A stretch of 64,000 bases of DNA from Agelas oroides. Lineage: Eukaryota; Porifera; Demospongiae; Agelasida; Agelasidae. Position numbers and translations under genes: made by a program. The stretch covers positions 7,452,205 through 7,516,204 of the forward strand of contig OX422187.1 in NCBI GenBank assembly GCA_949130485.1, in the 5' to 3' direction. Shown here piece by piece: positions 35,031 through 46,070 of this stretch (position 1 is its first letter; each line of letters begins with the position of its first letter). The notes below the pieces were generated by a model that made no database searches, was not told the origin of the DNA, and worked only from the letters and a program-made list of their open reading frames with translations.

Positions 35031-37475
35031 ATGGCTCAGAGTAAGGAGAAGCGCAAGCAGTGGAGGGAGGAGGACATGGTTTCAGCATTGGAGGCTGTTT
35101 CCCAAGGTACTGCTGTATCAACAGCAGCAAAGGCCTTCAATGTACCTCGAAAGACACTCGACGATCATGTCAAAGGAAGGGTACAGCATGGGACGAAACC
35201 AGGTACAGATACTGTTCTGACTGAGGAGGAGGAAGCTGCCCTCATGTCCTACCTGGTGTATATGGCCCAAAGAGGATTTCCTCTTACAAGAACAATGACC
35301 ATGGCATTTGCTTGGGCAATTGCAAAACGAGCTGGCAATGCCGAGAGATTTAATCCAGATTTAGGACCTGGTAAGCACTGGTGGAGTAATTTCTGCAAAA
35401 GGCATCCTCGGCTTACTTTGCGAAAAAGCGATAAATTAGATCGAAGCTGTGCTGAGTGTTTGAATCCCGAGGTAGTAGGGGAATCCTTTGATCTCCTTGA
35501 TAAGATACTTACTGATAACAATCTAAAGGATGCCCAGAGGCAGATATACAATTGTGATGAGACTTTTCTACCCCTCGATGCCACGAGGGAGAAAGTTGTT
35601 ACACTAAAGAACACAAAGAATGTGTATGCCCAGTCACATGGCACTACGGAGCACATCTCAATGTTGTGCGCTGCATCAGCTGCCGGCTTCCCCCTGCCAC
35701 CAATGATAATATACCCTAAAGCATACCCAGGTGGGGCATACACTTTTGAGGGTCCAGACGATGCTCTTTATGGGAAAAGTGAGTCTGGGTATGTAGATAG
35801 TGAGCTGTTTATCAAATGGATGGAAAAGATTTTCTTAAAGTTTGCTGTGCCAGAACGACCTATAATTCTATTTGTTGATGGGCATAAGTCACACTTAAAC
35901 CTTGATGTCGTAGATATGGCTAGAAATAATGATGTAATACTGTTCTGCCTACCACCCCACACTACGCATGCACTTCAACCTCTTGACGTTGCCGTTTTCA
36001 AGAGCTTCAAGAATCACTTCTCCAAAGCTGTGAAAGCTCTGTCATATGCTAAGAAAAACTTTGTAGTGTTGAAGCGTGACTTTGCTCAAGTAGTAAAAGA
36101 TCCCTTTGAGCAAGCTTTTTCCATACCAAATATAAAAGCTGGTTTTCGTAAATCTGGAATCTTCCCATTTAACCGTAATGTAGTCGATCAGAGCAAAATG
36201 ATTCCATCCACTCTTCATGACTTGAGTGATGCAAGCTCCTCAAGTCAGACTGAACCGTGTGGGTCATCCAATGAACCATTACCCTCTTCAAGTAGAAGGT
36301 TGATGACACCTGCCCTTTTCTCATCTCCTAGCTCAGACTCTGTTGCTCCTATGTCAACACCATCCTCTCTTCATTCCCCTGGCTCAGACAACTCCATTTC
36401 TATTCCATCTACAATTAGTAATAGTTCATACACCTTAACAAGTGATACCCCCACCACCAACTCTGCCTCAAATGATTGCTCAGATGCTGAATTGTCAGTG
36501 TTAGCACCCAATACTCCCTCCCCTATTGTTAGTTCATCTGGAATAAATTCCTCTCAAGACGCTAATCCAACAACTGTAGCTAATACTCCACCAAATAGTG
36601 CACCATCTTCCACAGGTATTATGAATCCGTTGGTTCGAGCAGGATTGATTCCAGCCCATCTGGCTGATATCCTTGCAACCCCTCCTGCAAATGCTGCTAC
36701 TCAAAGGCGGGTACGTAGAATAACCAAGGCAAGGGTATTGACAGCAAGGGAGTATGTGGAGATGATGGAGGAGAAGGAGAAGAAGGAAAAAGAAGCTGCA
36801 GAGTTGAAGCAGAAGCGGAAAGAAGAAAGGGAGCAAAAAAAGCTAGAGAGAGAACAGAAAAAGGAAAGAAGGAAACAGGAAATGGATTGGAAGAAACGAG
36901 ACGGGGAACAGAAGCAGCAGGACAAGGAGAGAGCTGAAAGGAAGCGCAAGTGTGCTGAGAAACTGCAGCAAGCTCCGAAGTCCAAGTACAAGTGTACTAC
37001 TGAACATGTGCAGCAGGTCATAGAATCAGACGACAGTCAGTCACATGACAGTCAGTCACATGACAGTCAGTCAGATGACAGTCAGTCAGACTGTGAGTGT
37101 GTCCCAGAGTCTAGTCGACCATCCCGAAAGATACGCGATTTCGGGATAGTAGTGATGCAGATTCAGATGATGATGCCGTTCTCTGTGATCTGTGCCAGGC
37201 TAGAGAGCCAGAGGGATGCAAGCAAGTTCCATACTTCTGGATTGATTGTGATTCTTGTGGAAAATGGGTGCATACATTTTGTGCCTTCGGACAGAATAAT
37301 GTCACTCGTCAGTATCTATGTGAGCATTGCATTTGATTTTGTTAAGTCATGGTGTGTAAGACCTGCATCTTACCTCATAATTCTATGTGTTGTATACCTA
37401 CCTACCTCCAGTGTTTTCATCTTTGTCATCTCCTGTCTGAGGGCTGTGAGATCGTGTTTAATTTCATCTCTGTAA
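35031..37475 (+). CDS. pogo/Tigger-type DDE transposase, nearly whole
   Basis: One open frame from the ATG at 35031. Residues ~8-50 form a psq-type helix-turn-helix (VSTAAKAFNVPRKTL), ~65-130 a CENP-B-like DNA-binding part (WWSNFCKRHPRLTLR), and ~170-325 the catalytic core with NCDET, ILFVDGHKSH and LQPLDVAVF, giving an intact D,D,D triad with about 34 residues between the last two. A Ser/Thr-rich linker and a Lys/Glu coiled-coil (~580-645) follow, then repeated SQSHD/SQSDD units. The last ~110 residues of this frame (after ~37110) are probably off-frame: the true C-terminus with a PHD finger lies in another frame at 37145-37336. Terminal inverted repeats were not found by eye. The gene sits in intron 4 of the host gene, same strand. 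Confidence 0.9.
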   Translation: MAQSKEKRKQWREEDMVSALEAVSQGTAVSTAAKAFNVPRKTLDDHVKGRVQHGTKPGTDTVLTEEEEAALMSYLVYMAQRGFPLTRTMTMAFAWAIAKRAGNAERFNPDLGPGKHWWSNFCKRHPRLTLRKSDKLDRSCAECLNPEVVGESFDLLDKILTDNNLKDAQRQIYNCDETFLPLDATREKVVTLKNTKNVYAQSHGTTEHISMLCAASAAGFPLPPMIIYPKAYPGGAYTFEGPDDALYGKSESGYVDSELFIKWMEKIFLKFAVPERPIILFVDGHKSHLNLDVVDMARNNDVILFCLPPHTTHALQPLDVAVFKSFKNHFSKAVKALSYAKKNFVVLKRDFAQVVKDPFEQAFSIPNIKAGFRKSGIFPFNRNVVDQSKMIPSTLHDLSDASSSSQTEPCGSSNEPLPSSSRRLMTPALFSSPSSDSVAPMSTPSSLHSPGSDNSISIPSTISNSSYTLTSDTPTTNSASNDCSDAELSVLAPNTPSPIVSSSGINSSQDANPTTVANTPPNSAPSSTGIMNPLVRAGLIPAHLADILATPPANAATQRRVRRITKARVLTAREYVEMMEEKEKKEKEAAELKQKRKEEREQKKLEREQKKERRKQEMDWKKRDGEQKQQDKERAERKRKCAEKLQQAPKSKYKCTTEHVQQVIESDDSQSHDSQSHDSQSDDSQSDCECVPESSRPSRKIRDFGIVVMQIQMMMPFSVICARLESQRDASKFHTSGLIVILVENGCIHFVPSDRIMSLVSIYVSIAFDFVKSWCVRPASYLIILCVVYLPTSSVFIFVISCLRAVRSCLISSL
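37145..37336 (+). CDS. C-terminal PHD-type zinc finger of the pogo transposase, other frame
   Basis: Reads DSSDADSDDDAVLCDLCQ, then WIDCDSCGKWVHTFC and YLCEHCI before a stop at 37334. The C-x2-C, C-x2-C, H-x2-C, C-x2-C layout is a PHD finger, known at the C-terminus of several pogo-like transposases. It is shifted relative to the main frame, so either a short indel near 37110-37145 broke the gene or a small intron is removed. Confidence 0.75.
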   Translation, partial: DSSDADSDDDAVLCDLCQAREPEGCKQVPYFWIDCDSCGKWVHTFCAFGQNNVTRQYLCEHCI

Positions 37476-38139
37476 TGCCTGCCTCCAGTGTACTGTTTCA
37501 CCCAGATTTTGCCTTAGTTTGGCTTTGTCTGTCTTTGTTTTGTGCCTAGAGTGCAGTTTTGTACCGTTTGATCAAGTGTTTGCCTTGGTGTGACTTTGTT
37601 TTATGCCTAAGTTCTAGCTTTCTATCAGATTACGAGGGTGGCGGTAATTGGGGGCATTCCCTTATTATCGCCATCTGGGTTCAGAGGTGAATCCATTTCC
37701 GTAGTCCAGAGGGGGGTGGGGCTAGGTAACAGCAAGTCTGTAAGCGCGTAGGAGGGGGTTGTCCCTACCTTGCGTGGTTGCAACAGTTGCGAATTTGAGT
37801 ACTATGTGTGCGTGCGTGGTGCCAAAAACTGCAGAGCGGCAATAAAAGAGTCTCTACGCTATATGCGCAATGAAGTTCCACTAGTGTGGGCCTTGCTTGG
37901 TCTTGCCCCAATTATTACTTCTCATCTGATTGACACTGAAATGAACTTCTCCCGCACAAAATTTAAAAGTGTGGTGGACTAAAGGTGCTAGTAGAATATA
38001 GATTGCATGGTGGATCACTCTACAGATCATGTTTTAATCATTTCTGAGTATCATACTGTGCTTTCTGATCCAGTTTATGCTCCTCCTTTTTGGCCAGTAC
38101 ACTGTGTACACATTATGTGATGTTTGTATTCACTTATAG
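37476..38139. other. 3' flank of the transposase gene and end of intron 4
   Basis: The open frame at 37770-37982 has no recognisable domain. Nothing else seen before the exon-5 acceptor. Confidence 0.5.
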
Positions 38140-38313
38140 GCATGCTGATTTTCGAACTCCAACTTTCCAGTGTGTGAACGTTGTGTTTCATGTACTTCTT
38201 CCACAAGAAGTGTGGGGATGGACCAAGAAGTCTGGTATGCACATTCGCTTTGGACATCCCAGACTTGGGGGATGGAAGTATGACTGTGGGAACATGCTGC
38301 CAGTTAACCAAGA
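38140..38313 (+). CDS. RNF213: Exon 5: start of the CBM20-like region of the RNF213-like protein
   Basis: Between CACTTATAG and AGA|GTAAGT. Encodes TPTFQCVNVVFHVLLPQEV, then MHIRFGHPRLGGWKYDCG. In vertebrate RNF213 the matching stretch has VFFHAII, then an IRGG and a W..N.CEL pattern, the first strands of the starch-binding-like fold. Joins exon 4 through a split Lys codon and exon 6 through a split Asp codon. Confidence 0.75.
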
Positions 38314-39034
38314 GTAAGTGACTCATCATGTCTAAAAGTATTCTCCTTCCATCCTTGGGAGAAACGGATAAACATGTATAGTTTACTGGTTAAATCAACC
38401 TGTCACCCTCGACATATGCGTATAAATAATCATGTGTATATAGAGAGGCTATTGAGGGGCTTTCTGTCATGTTGATTCATTGCTTTACCTTTGTAAACAA
38501 GCTGACTTCAGGCATTGGTAGTTTTTTTTTTTTTTAGTTACCTGTTTTACTCTGGAAGAAATCAGAAGAGTTGATAAGGAAGTCTTAATAAGATACAACA
38601 TTGAAAGTAAGAGTATTCAGTATTTGATAATGCATTAACTGTTGGCTGACAGTTCCAGCAAAGGTAAGTTTCAATTGTCACTGACATGTTAACTAATACA
38701 GAATAAATAGCACATAGGATATAAGCTACAATGTATGTGCACAGTCAACAAAACAGGATTGTGGAGAAAGTCCCTATGGGGTACACTAGCAAATTATTAT
38801 GCTTCAGTTGACTTCCTGTAGAACATAATAAATAGAAATGTGTGACAGTCCTGTGTAGAAATCAAAGATTGCTCCATCTCGTATTTCGATCACACTGCCA
38901 CGTTCGAGGTGCCGTATTGCTGAACTTTAAGTGTAGGGATAATAAAGTGCTTCATAGATGCATGAATATCTACATCTATGATGAATGTATGAGCCCTGCC
39001 CTTAAGGTGGAACAGATGGTGCTCAGTGGAAGTC
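38314..39034. other. Intron 5, first part
   Basis: Contains a T-run at 38522-38537; no gene or element recognised. Confidence 0.5.
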
Positions 39035-39190
39035 AACAAAAAATAACACAGGGTTACAATCAGGACCAGGGTTAGGGTTAGGGTTTGCTTTAGGGCAATC
39101 GAGACTTGGGCCTACCTAACTAATAAAGTCTTGGCCACTGTTACCTTTCTGTTGCTTCTAGACACAACTGTGCGCTTCAAAAAGCGGACT
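39035..39190 (-). repeat. Inverted fragment of the TTAA-element right end
   Basis: CAGGACCAGGGTTAGGGTTAGGG and TTTGCTTTAGGGCAATC (short words of each) are the reverse complement of 24440-24500 and 32600-32660, followed by a CTTGGCCACTG...TTGCTTCTAGACACA block shared with 31188-31228. Confidence 0.7.
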
Positions 39191-39413
39191 TTACTCACCG
39201 ATCAAAGCTACCTGACACTACATCAATTTACTAAACTCCAATTGCAAAAATTACATCCCAAGAAAAAATTTATAGTAATGAAGTATAGTATAGTATAGTA
39301 ACGGGGGAAAGCCATAAGAGTAGTTGCATGTGCCTCCTCTTTTAGCCTTCTCTCTCAGCCTAACAGGGCCTACTCATGTTTGACCATACAGCTGGAAGCA
39401 GTTGTCAGTGAAG

Positions 39414-39949
39414 TACTGTAGACTCTAGTTAATAAGCGCATGCACTTATAAGTGTAATTGGTAAGCAAATATGTGCCTAATAGAGGATATGCGCTAAATA
39501 AGAGATGCAATGAAAGCCATGCCTTATGCTGCACTAATGCAGTAGATTGTTAGATGCATTTAGCTGGCGAGTATTGACGTAAAATCTGAAGAACTCACCC
39601 TCCTGACAAAAACTGTGATTCGCTGTATTCAAGGGGGATTGCTGATGTCGGCATACAGGAGAAATTTTACTATCGATAGTAGTCTCGCAAGCCGCAAAGG
39701 ATGTGGGTTGTGACTTTTTGATAGTCAGAAGTGCTGCGTAGGTATTCTTTTTTTGACTTCAGGATGACCATCGAGTGTACTGTGTGCTCTTGATACCATG
39801 GTTTTCACTCGGTCTCTCGCCGCCATTGTGTACTGTATTTAATGCACATATGCTTAATAAATTGTGCCGTATACCAGGAAGTAAGCATGCACCTAATAAA
39901 TAATATGCGCCTAATAGCAAGGTGCGCCTAATAACCAGAGTTTACGGTA
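39414..39949. mobile_element. TA-flanked MITE, TAC.GTA.ACTCT ends
   Basis: Left TACTGTAGACTCTAGTTAAT pairs with the complement of the right end TACCGTAAACTCTGGTTATT. CCTAATA and GCGC words recur in both arms. Non-coding. Confidence 0.75.
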
Positions 39950-41332
39950 TCTACAGTTCAAGTGCTGAGGCTGAGGACTAATCCATGGCAAATGCACGAG
40001 GTGAAATATTTGCCACACACGAATGAAACCTGCTGTCACACATGATTTCACAGTGGCCAAGCTAGCTATCTTAACATGAAGTACTTGTATTTGCAGAATC
40101 TGGGCTTATGCGATTTTTTAAAAACCATTGCTAACTTGAGTTATGATCAAAAGTGTTGACATGTCATCCCGTTGCAGCTCTGGAGCCTTGTGTGAAGTAC
40201 TAACAACCTACATCTATTGTCTATAGCAGATTATCGATCCAGCACAGCCACACTGAGCTGCGAGTCACTTTGACACTTCAGTGAGGTGTGCACTTAGCTA
40301 CTGGCTTGCTGCACTACAGCACATCCTGTTCATCCAGAGTACTTTTGATGGTCACAGTGCTTCTTTAGAAAACCAACTGACATCTCTCAAAGGCTTTTTG
40401 CGGTGTTTTTAGCTCCTACACAACTTAGATAAAGACAGCAATAGCACATTGATCTTCCGCCTAGCGGGTGAAATTGAATGTGGTCCGCACTCCATATATG
40501 CATGGAAGTTGGCTGGTTGTTTATTATCTTGTCTCTATGTGACCACCACATCAAAGGTTCCACCAGGCCATATCTTAACAAATTTACTGCATATTTGGAT
40601 GCCAAAAGAAAGCTAGTCAAATCTCCAATTATATGGCCAGTGAAATATTGAACAACCTCAAAACTGACTAATTGCAAACAGTTGATGAAAGCAAAGAAGT
40701 CTATCAGCTTGGATTCCAGGTTTGTTTGTTTGTTTGTTAATGGAAGTTCAGCGGCATGGTGCTTAATTCGAACACAGCAAAGCAATCAAAATATACATGT
40801 GATAGAAAAATTTTCGATTTCTACTCAGGACTGCTACATATGTATGTATAGTTTTGGCGATAAATAGCCTAAAGCTAACACATGGACACCTTTGGGATTT
40901 TAAGTGTACAAAAATTATACAACTGACCAGCCCAGAAATCGGCACCCACAGAACATAAAAACTGACCATCCCAGCTTTTAGTAAAGCTATGAGTATCTTG
41001 TAGTTAGCTATAAGTAAGCAACTGAATTCAGTGCCTTACCTACGTGGTGTCCATGAGCCTTTCCCACTACCACGGGAAAAGACCGTACCAGCTGTGCTTA
41101 CAGGTCAACATGCGCATGTGCACTAGTCTCGCTCCCACATCAATGACCGTGGTCATTGGTCTGGGAACGAGACTGCACTTGTGCATGCATACAAGATTAG
41201 AAAATGGCGTCCTATGCAATGGATTGCAGCCGGGCAGTGCTGTGAACAGCTTTTTTGACCACGGCAAATTTGAAGCTATGAAGATGCTGAGTTTTTCTTT
41301 CAGTGGCTTCTCAGTTGGCTTCTACATAAATG
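39950..41332. other. Intron 5, middle
   Basis: No gene. A block at 40127-40190 recurs inverted at 51622-51710. A small hairpin at 41131-41174 (AGTCTCGCTCCCA and TGGGAACGAGACT) looks like a decayed member of the TAGCCTCG family. Confidence 0.5.
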
Positions 41333-41605
41333 AAGAGAAGGTTATCTGGTACCAACTTTAGCTCAGAAAATAACTTTCTGACGTTTCGACTGAATGCTCC
41401 AGTCGTCATCAGGGCGAAAGTGAAGAGGTGTGAACAAATGTTGCTATTTAATGTCCTTACTCATCCCAGCCACATAGGGTATCACCACCAGTGGTCTCCT
41501 CTCCTCCTCCTGTCCCTCATGACGACTGCAGCATTCAGTCGAAACATCGGCAAGTTATTTTCCGAGCTAAAGTTGGTACCAGATAACATTCTCTTCAAGA
41601 CACTG
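41333..41605. mobile_element. Inverted pair of hammerhead-like repeats
   Basis: GGTTATCTGGTACCAACTTT at the left is matched by its complement at the right, and each arm carries GACTGNAGCATTCAGTCGAA. On the minus strand the left arm reads CTGATGACGACTGG, loop, CAGTCGAAACGTC: an exact CTGATGA box, a perfect five-pair stem and an exact GAAAC box, with one extra C between box and stem. The right arm on the plus strand has CTCATGA. A third partial copy is at 11940-12030. Confidence 0.65.
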
Positions 41606-42311
41606 AGTGATTGTGAAGCTGCATGCTGTGATGAGGATTAGTTTCGTGCTAAACTCAAGGTGAGTACTTGAACCGTTTTCGAGTTATCGTTGTTTGACAA
41701 AGTGGTCTGAACAAAGAATACGAAAAATGGCACTTTGGCTACCACACACTTTTGCATTTAGTTGTCTTCCGTGTGGCTTTTGGGCACTTATATGAGTGTT
41801 GCTGATCATAATGGCACTCAAAGAGGAAGGCTGGGCGCTTAAATAAGCTACTAGCATGTTTGTGGTGAAGTTACACGGCTTTTCCTTAAGTATTGCCTAT
41901 ATTGCACGTCGGCGCCATCCCTACATAGAGAGTCTACCGACTCTGATGATATTTAACATCTACTGAATAAACAAACAAAAAAAAAAAACACCTGGTACAC
42001 ACTGATGTGCTTGTGGTATTGTATTGCTCACACAGTGGTGAGTTGTGCAAATGCACCAGTGTGCCACTTTTGTACAGTAACTATGTGAAGTGCGATAGCT
42101 ACGTAGGATTGTGCATGAGTTTGTGATGAATTCTATACTGAAGAAAGATTTGGGTTACTTGGTCATCTAAGTTGCGTGTGCATGCATCACAAAGTTCAAG
42201 GGATGCTTCTAAATTCCAGGTCTTCTGAAAATTAAATTGTTGGCGAGAAGCCTGTTTCTTAAATTCATCTCTCCTTTAGCACCTGATTTTTTCCTTTTTT
42301 TTTGTGTATAG
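41606..42311. other. Intron 5, further part
   Basis: A-run at 41979-41990 preceded by AATAAACAAAC; could mark the tail of a decayed retroposon. No gene. Confidence 0.45.
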
Positions 42312-42488
42312 ATGCCTTCAACTCATCATACAACAACTTTGAAACCAAACTCAACTACACTTGCAGCCACTAATTATGAGACAGACTCATCAAATCCATC
42401 CATTAATGCAATGACACTTTTGGCCAGCGAACACTTGTTCAGAAACCAAACTGTCTTTACTGTCAGAAATGAAGGCGAACATTTCTAA
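42312..42488 (+). CDS. Unassigned 58-codon frame after an acceptor-like site
   Basis: A T-rich tract ending GTGTATAG precedes ATGCCTTCA. Encodes a Thr/Asn-rich peptide (PSTHHTTTLKPNSTTLAATN, then FRNQTVFTVRNEGEHF). Its phase does not fit exon 5, so it is not part of the RNF213-like chain. No domain. Confidence 0.2.
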   Translation: MPSTHHTTTLKPNSTTLAATNYETDSSNPSINAMTLLASEHLFRNQTVFTVRNEGEHF

Positions 42489-43055
42489 GCCGATTCATGA
42501 AATGAGAATTAGCCCAACCAAGGCCTTTCTACAGCCAAGCTCAGCAGCAACCATGTGCATGTCACCCTTTGCTTGACCTCAGCCAACTCTTTTGTGCTGA
42601 CACAGAATCCACACACCAGCGTCGAGACACCATTTTTTTTTGTGCACATGGTCTGATATAGTGAAAAGGGTTTAAAGTGGGTCCTTAACTTGAATCAGCA
42701 TTTCTGAATAAGGTTTGAGTTGCTTTGATCTTTGTACATCTAGAGGATGAACTGCATTATTGTGGCAGAGATGCCAATAGCAAGAATCTAGGTCTTCTGA
42801 GAGATATGGTTATGATTAAACTAAAGCAGACTTTCAAGAAAAACTTCTTACTTGTTTTTGTAGTGACCTTGGTAACCATATCTTTTGTGTTATCATTTTG
42901 CAATTGAAATGACCTAAGTAAAAAGTTACTGAGTGTTTTTACGGCATGACAGCTAATTTTGTGTGTAGTCAAATTGTTTGTAGTGATTTTATTTCCAAAA
43001 AAACTGAAGCAAGTTGCAGTCTAAGGACCTGGGTGCCAGGCAGTATATAAGTATA

Positions 43056-43195
43056 GGTTATACAATGAAACCGAGGGGTCTACGGGATTTAGATACCTGT
43101 AGAAACCTATATAAAAACCCGCATGCGAAGCGCCCTGGTGTTATGGTTTCCAAGGTGGTCTAAATCGCGTAGACCCTGAGGGATTCATCGTATAA
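43056..43195. mobile_element. Hairpin MITE, ~140 bp
   Basis: TATACAATGAAACCGAGGGG and GTCTACGGGATTTAGA pair with TCTAAATCGCGTAGAC and CCCTGAGGGATTCATCGTATA across a short centre. Confidence 0.75.
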
Positions 43196-44618
43196 GGTTT
43201 TTATACTATAGCCAATCAATCTCTCCTTAGCAACAAAAGTGCGTACATTTCTCTGCTTAGCAACAAAACTGCCTAGCAATAGCTACAGTTCAAATTCTCA
43301 ATGAGTGAGTTCTCTTTCAAGCTGTTTGCTGACCGTTTACCTTGCGAGGATTCAACTTTCTACTTACTCGGTGACACTCGCTAGTGATTGGAGTTCAAAA
43401 CCTGAATTCAAATTCAGAGCGCCTGTGAATGAGACCGAAGTATCTCACCCCATTACATTCTGGTGAGTGTCAAGTTAGTTGTGTTGAGTGAGTACGAGCG
43501 CTTTCTTGAATAGTAGCTACCTATGGATCCCACTGAAACTGTAGGCAAACTCCGTGTGAACTGGTCAAGTTCGAAACCACCGCTGTTGAACCAAGCACTT
43601 TCTTCACTGCTATCTACGTCTTCAGACTGCAGCCATTGTCATACAACCGCTAATGAGCTAAGCTTTAATATACTCTTATACTATTGCGTGTAGTATAAAT
43701 CACTTGTACCACCTGTAAATTCAACTTGTACCACCTGTGATTTAACTCTTTAACAACTGTAGGCTATTTACTGGAAGTCTTTACTAGGCTGTGGACATCT
43801 TCCTTCATCCGTATTTCCACTTCTGCTTAGAGCTAGCACTGGAAACTTCAGTCAAAGCTTTATTGACACATTCTCTGTGGGTTCATGACCTTAGCCACAC
43901 CCACTCATTAGCGAGCATTCAATAGTCAGGGCCCTCCGATCCGAGAACGCTCCTCCGACTAAAGGAGTGTTTTCTACGCCTGTTTGTGCAAGAAAGCAGA
44001 CAAATGGCCCACCCGGCGTTGACCAGGGCTTTTCTACAGCCAGCTACAACAGCTGCCATGCACTGTCAGCCAGAGGGGTGCACCCACACACCTCCCTCTG
44101 TCCCACCCTTTCTGCTAGCACAGAGCCTATCTTCAAAATGGATTGTGCCAACTGATAACATGCGGCCAAAGTCTGACAACACCAAAAAGCATCATCGGTG
44201 GTTAAAGGGTTAACTTATACCACCTGTAACTGAAATTGCAGTTTAATACCATGAAGCGCTACAAATACAGCAACCAGTTCTCATACAGATCACTCACGCA
44301 AACTGCCTTATGAAGCAGAGAAGTAGCTGCTAAAAGATGCCTTAATTAACACACTTGGACAAGCAGTACGTTAGCCTCACCACTCAAGTATTTTTGTGTC
44401 AATCACTGCTACACAGTATGTGCTGGGTCATGGTATAAAGATATCTGGTGTTTTGTGGGAGACATTCTAGTGTAAAATCAAAGGTTATTCCACCAGGTAT
44501 TTTAGTCATGACGAATGTTATTATTGTATTATGGTAAGCCATAAAGAAGGGCCAATTTAAATTGATATAGTCCTTTTCCTTACTTGTCAGTTCGCTTATT
44601 TTTGCTCTTTACATGCAG
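43196..44618. other. Intron 5, last part
   Basis: No gene. The CTTTCTACAGCCA...GCAGC block near 44030 resembles 42525-42560, indicating a dispersed repeat. Confidence 0.45.
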
Positions 44619-44830
44619 CCCAAATGATCCCTTGCTGCTCATGAGAGGTGCCTTTCCGATACCTGCTGAGGTTGCTAAGTTGGCAAAAAATTTTCAGTAT
44701 AAGTATGTTGTGTATGCAGAGAAATCAAAAAAGAATGTTATTGATGTGTATGAGCACCTTGCTGGTTATGCATCTTTGGGCAATGCAAACCGTGTGCTGG
44801 AAATCCCCTCAACGTCTGCCAAATCAGGTG
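44619..44830 (+). CDS. RNF213: Exon 6: core of the CBM20-like region
   Basis: Between CTTTACATGCAG and GGTG|GTAAGT. Encodes NDPLLLMRGAFPIP, then NFQYKYVVYAEKSKKN and VIDVYEHLAGYASL, then NANRVLEIPST. Vertebrate RNF213 has, in the same order, a V.G.V.I segment, PYKYVIY, YEFIYKH and VNRCLFI. Ends in phase 1, matching exon 7. This is the best single piece of evidence for the family. Confidence 0.8.
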
Positions 44831-45189
44831 GTAAGTATACATTTTAAAATTATGTTGTGGTTGTACTCAATTTATAAAAGCGGAGCCTGCAAAGAATTTA
44901 GTGATTTGTGTTTGTTGTTTTCTAAGCTATAACAGCTGTTGATCTGCAGTAGCTACCACACCTGCAGAAATGACCAGATTTTATTTTGTGAAGCCATACA
45001 AGATAAAAGTTTCTCCTGTGCCATAGCACTCAATTTCATAACTTTTGTATGAACAGGGCCGTAGCTGCCAGATGCGGATGTCTGTCATCTGGCCGCTGTT
45101 TTGGTCTAAAAATGGTCTCAGAAGCAATCTCAGAGCACCCATGCTATGATAACTAGTACATAGAAATTGAAGGCTTTATTTGTCGACAG

Positions 45190-45381
45190 CTTCATTTCAC
45201 TACGGTACGCAAAGATTTAAGTTTGACAGACATGACCTGGGAATGTCGTTTGGGTCCCCCTCTGGAGATCCGGTGGGATTTTTATGGTGCCACTACCACC
45301 CCCAGCTGTTTGCAGGTTTCTATGATCCCAGTCTGACTGAATTTCAGCAAAATCATGGGCAAACCACAACTACCCACACTG
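45190..45381 (+). CDS. Candidate in-frame cassette exon in intron 6
   Basis: A GTCGACAG acceptor and an ACTG|GTAGGC donor bound exactly 64 codons, phase 1 at both ends, so it could be included between exons 6 and 7 without shifting the frame. It encodes ASFHYGTQRFKFDRHDLG, then GFLWCHYHPQLFAGFYDP and a QTTTTHTG end. No family recognised. It would interrupt the SG|ETYSHYD junction that is continuous in vertebrates. May be chance. Confidence 0.35.
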
Positions 45382-45829
45382 GTAGGCTAAACAAATAGCA
45401 CTTGGCTCAACCTAGGCACTTATCAATCAGTGGACATTAAATCAAAATAAGTATTTGTTTTTTCACCTTTCAAGCTTCTGCTACACATGTAGCAAGAAAC
45501 AGTGATGCTCAACACATAAACTACAATTACCTTGTGCAATTTATTCATCCTGATTGCAAATTTGTCACGAAAGTTTGGCATGGTGGTTCATGAAAAGTTT
45601 TTGTCTGCATCGGTACCGAAACTGAGACTGGTGGAAAGTTTTGAAGAGAAAATACCGTAAAATCAGGATATTAAGCACCGATGCCAAATCATCAAATTCA
45701 TTTCCGTTTGTGCGGTAATGAGTGCCTTTTCATGTAGGGTACCTATTTTTGTATGGGTGCTTAAAAATGCGATGTCTGTTGGAGTGGAGAAATGGAGGTT
45801 GTGTTAGTCAGGTGTTATAGGAAAGTGTG

Positions 45830-46070
45830 TCTTAAACATTGACAGGTATGTTCGGTTTGTTTTGTGGGATGAACAAGTGTGCCTATGAAAGTGCCGCCAG
45901 ACCACACCACACGCCACATCAAAGGGACACGCCCCCTTGTTGATTCCGGTTGCCGCCATGGGAAAATGTAAACAAGCCAATGACTTTCAATAGCGCCATC
46001 ATGTTCACCCAACCTCATTAATTATTGGAATCAGCCCAATTTGTGATTCAAGGTTGTCCTACCTTAAGAT
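45830..46070. mobile_element. Partial copy of the TTAAGGTAGGACAACC element
   Basis: GAAAGTGCCGCCAGACCAC, TTGATTCCGGTTGCCGCC and the CAAGGTTGTCCTACCTTAA end match the right arm of 47551-49014. Only one arm is present. Confidence 0.75.

Noticed and set aside
35249-36836. Minus-strand frames within the pogo transposase
   Set aside because: Shadows of the plus-strand gene; no domain and Cys/Ser/Leu-rich composition typical of antisense reading.
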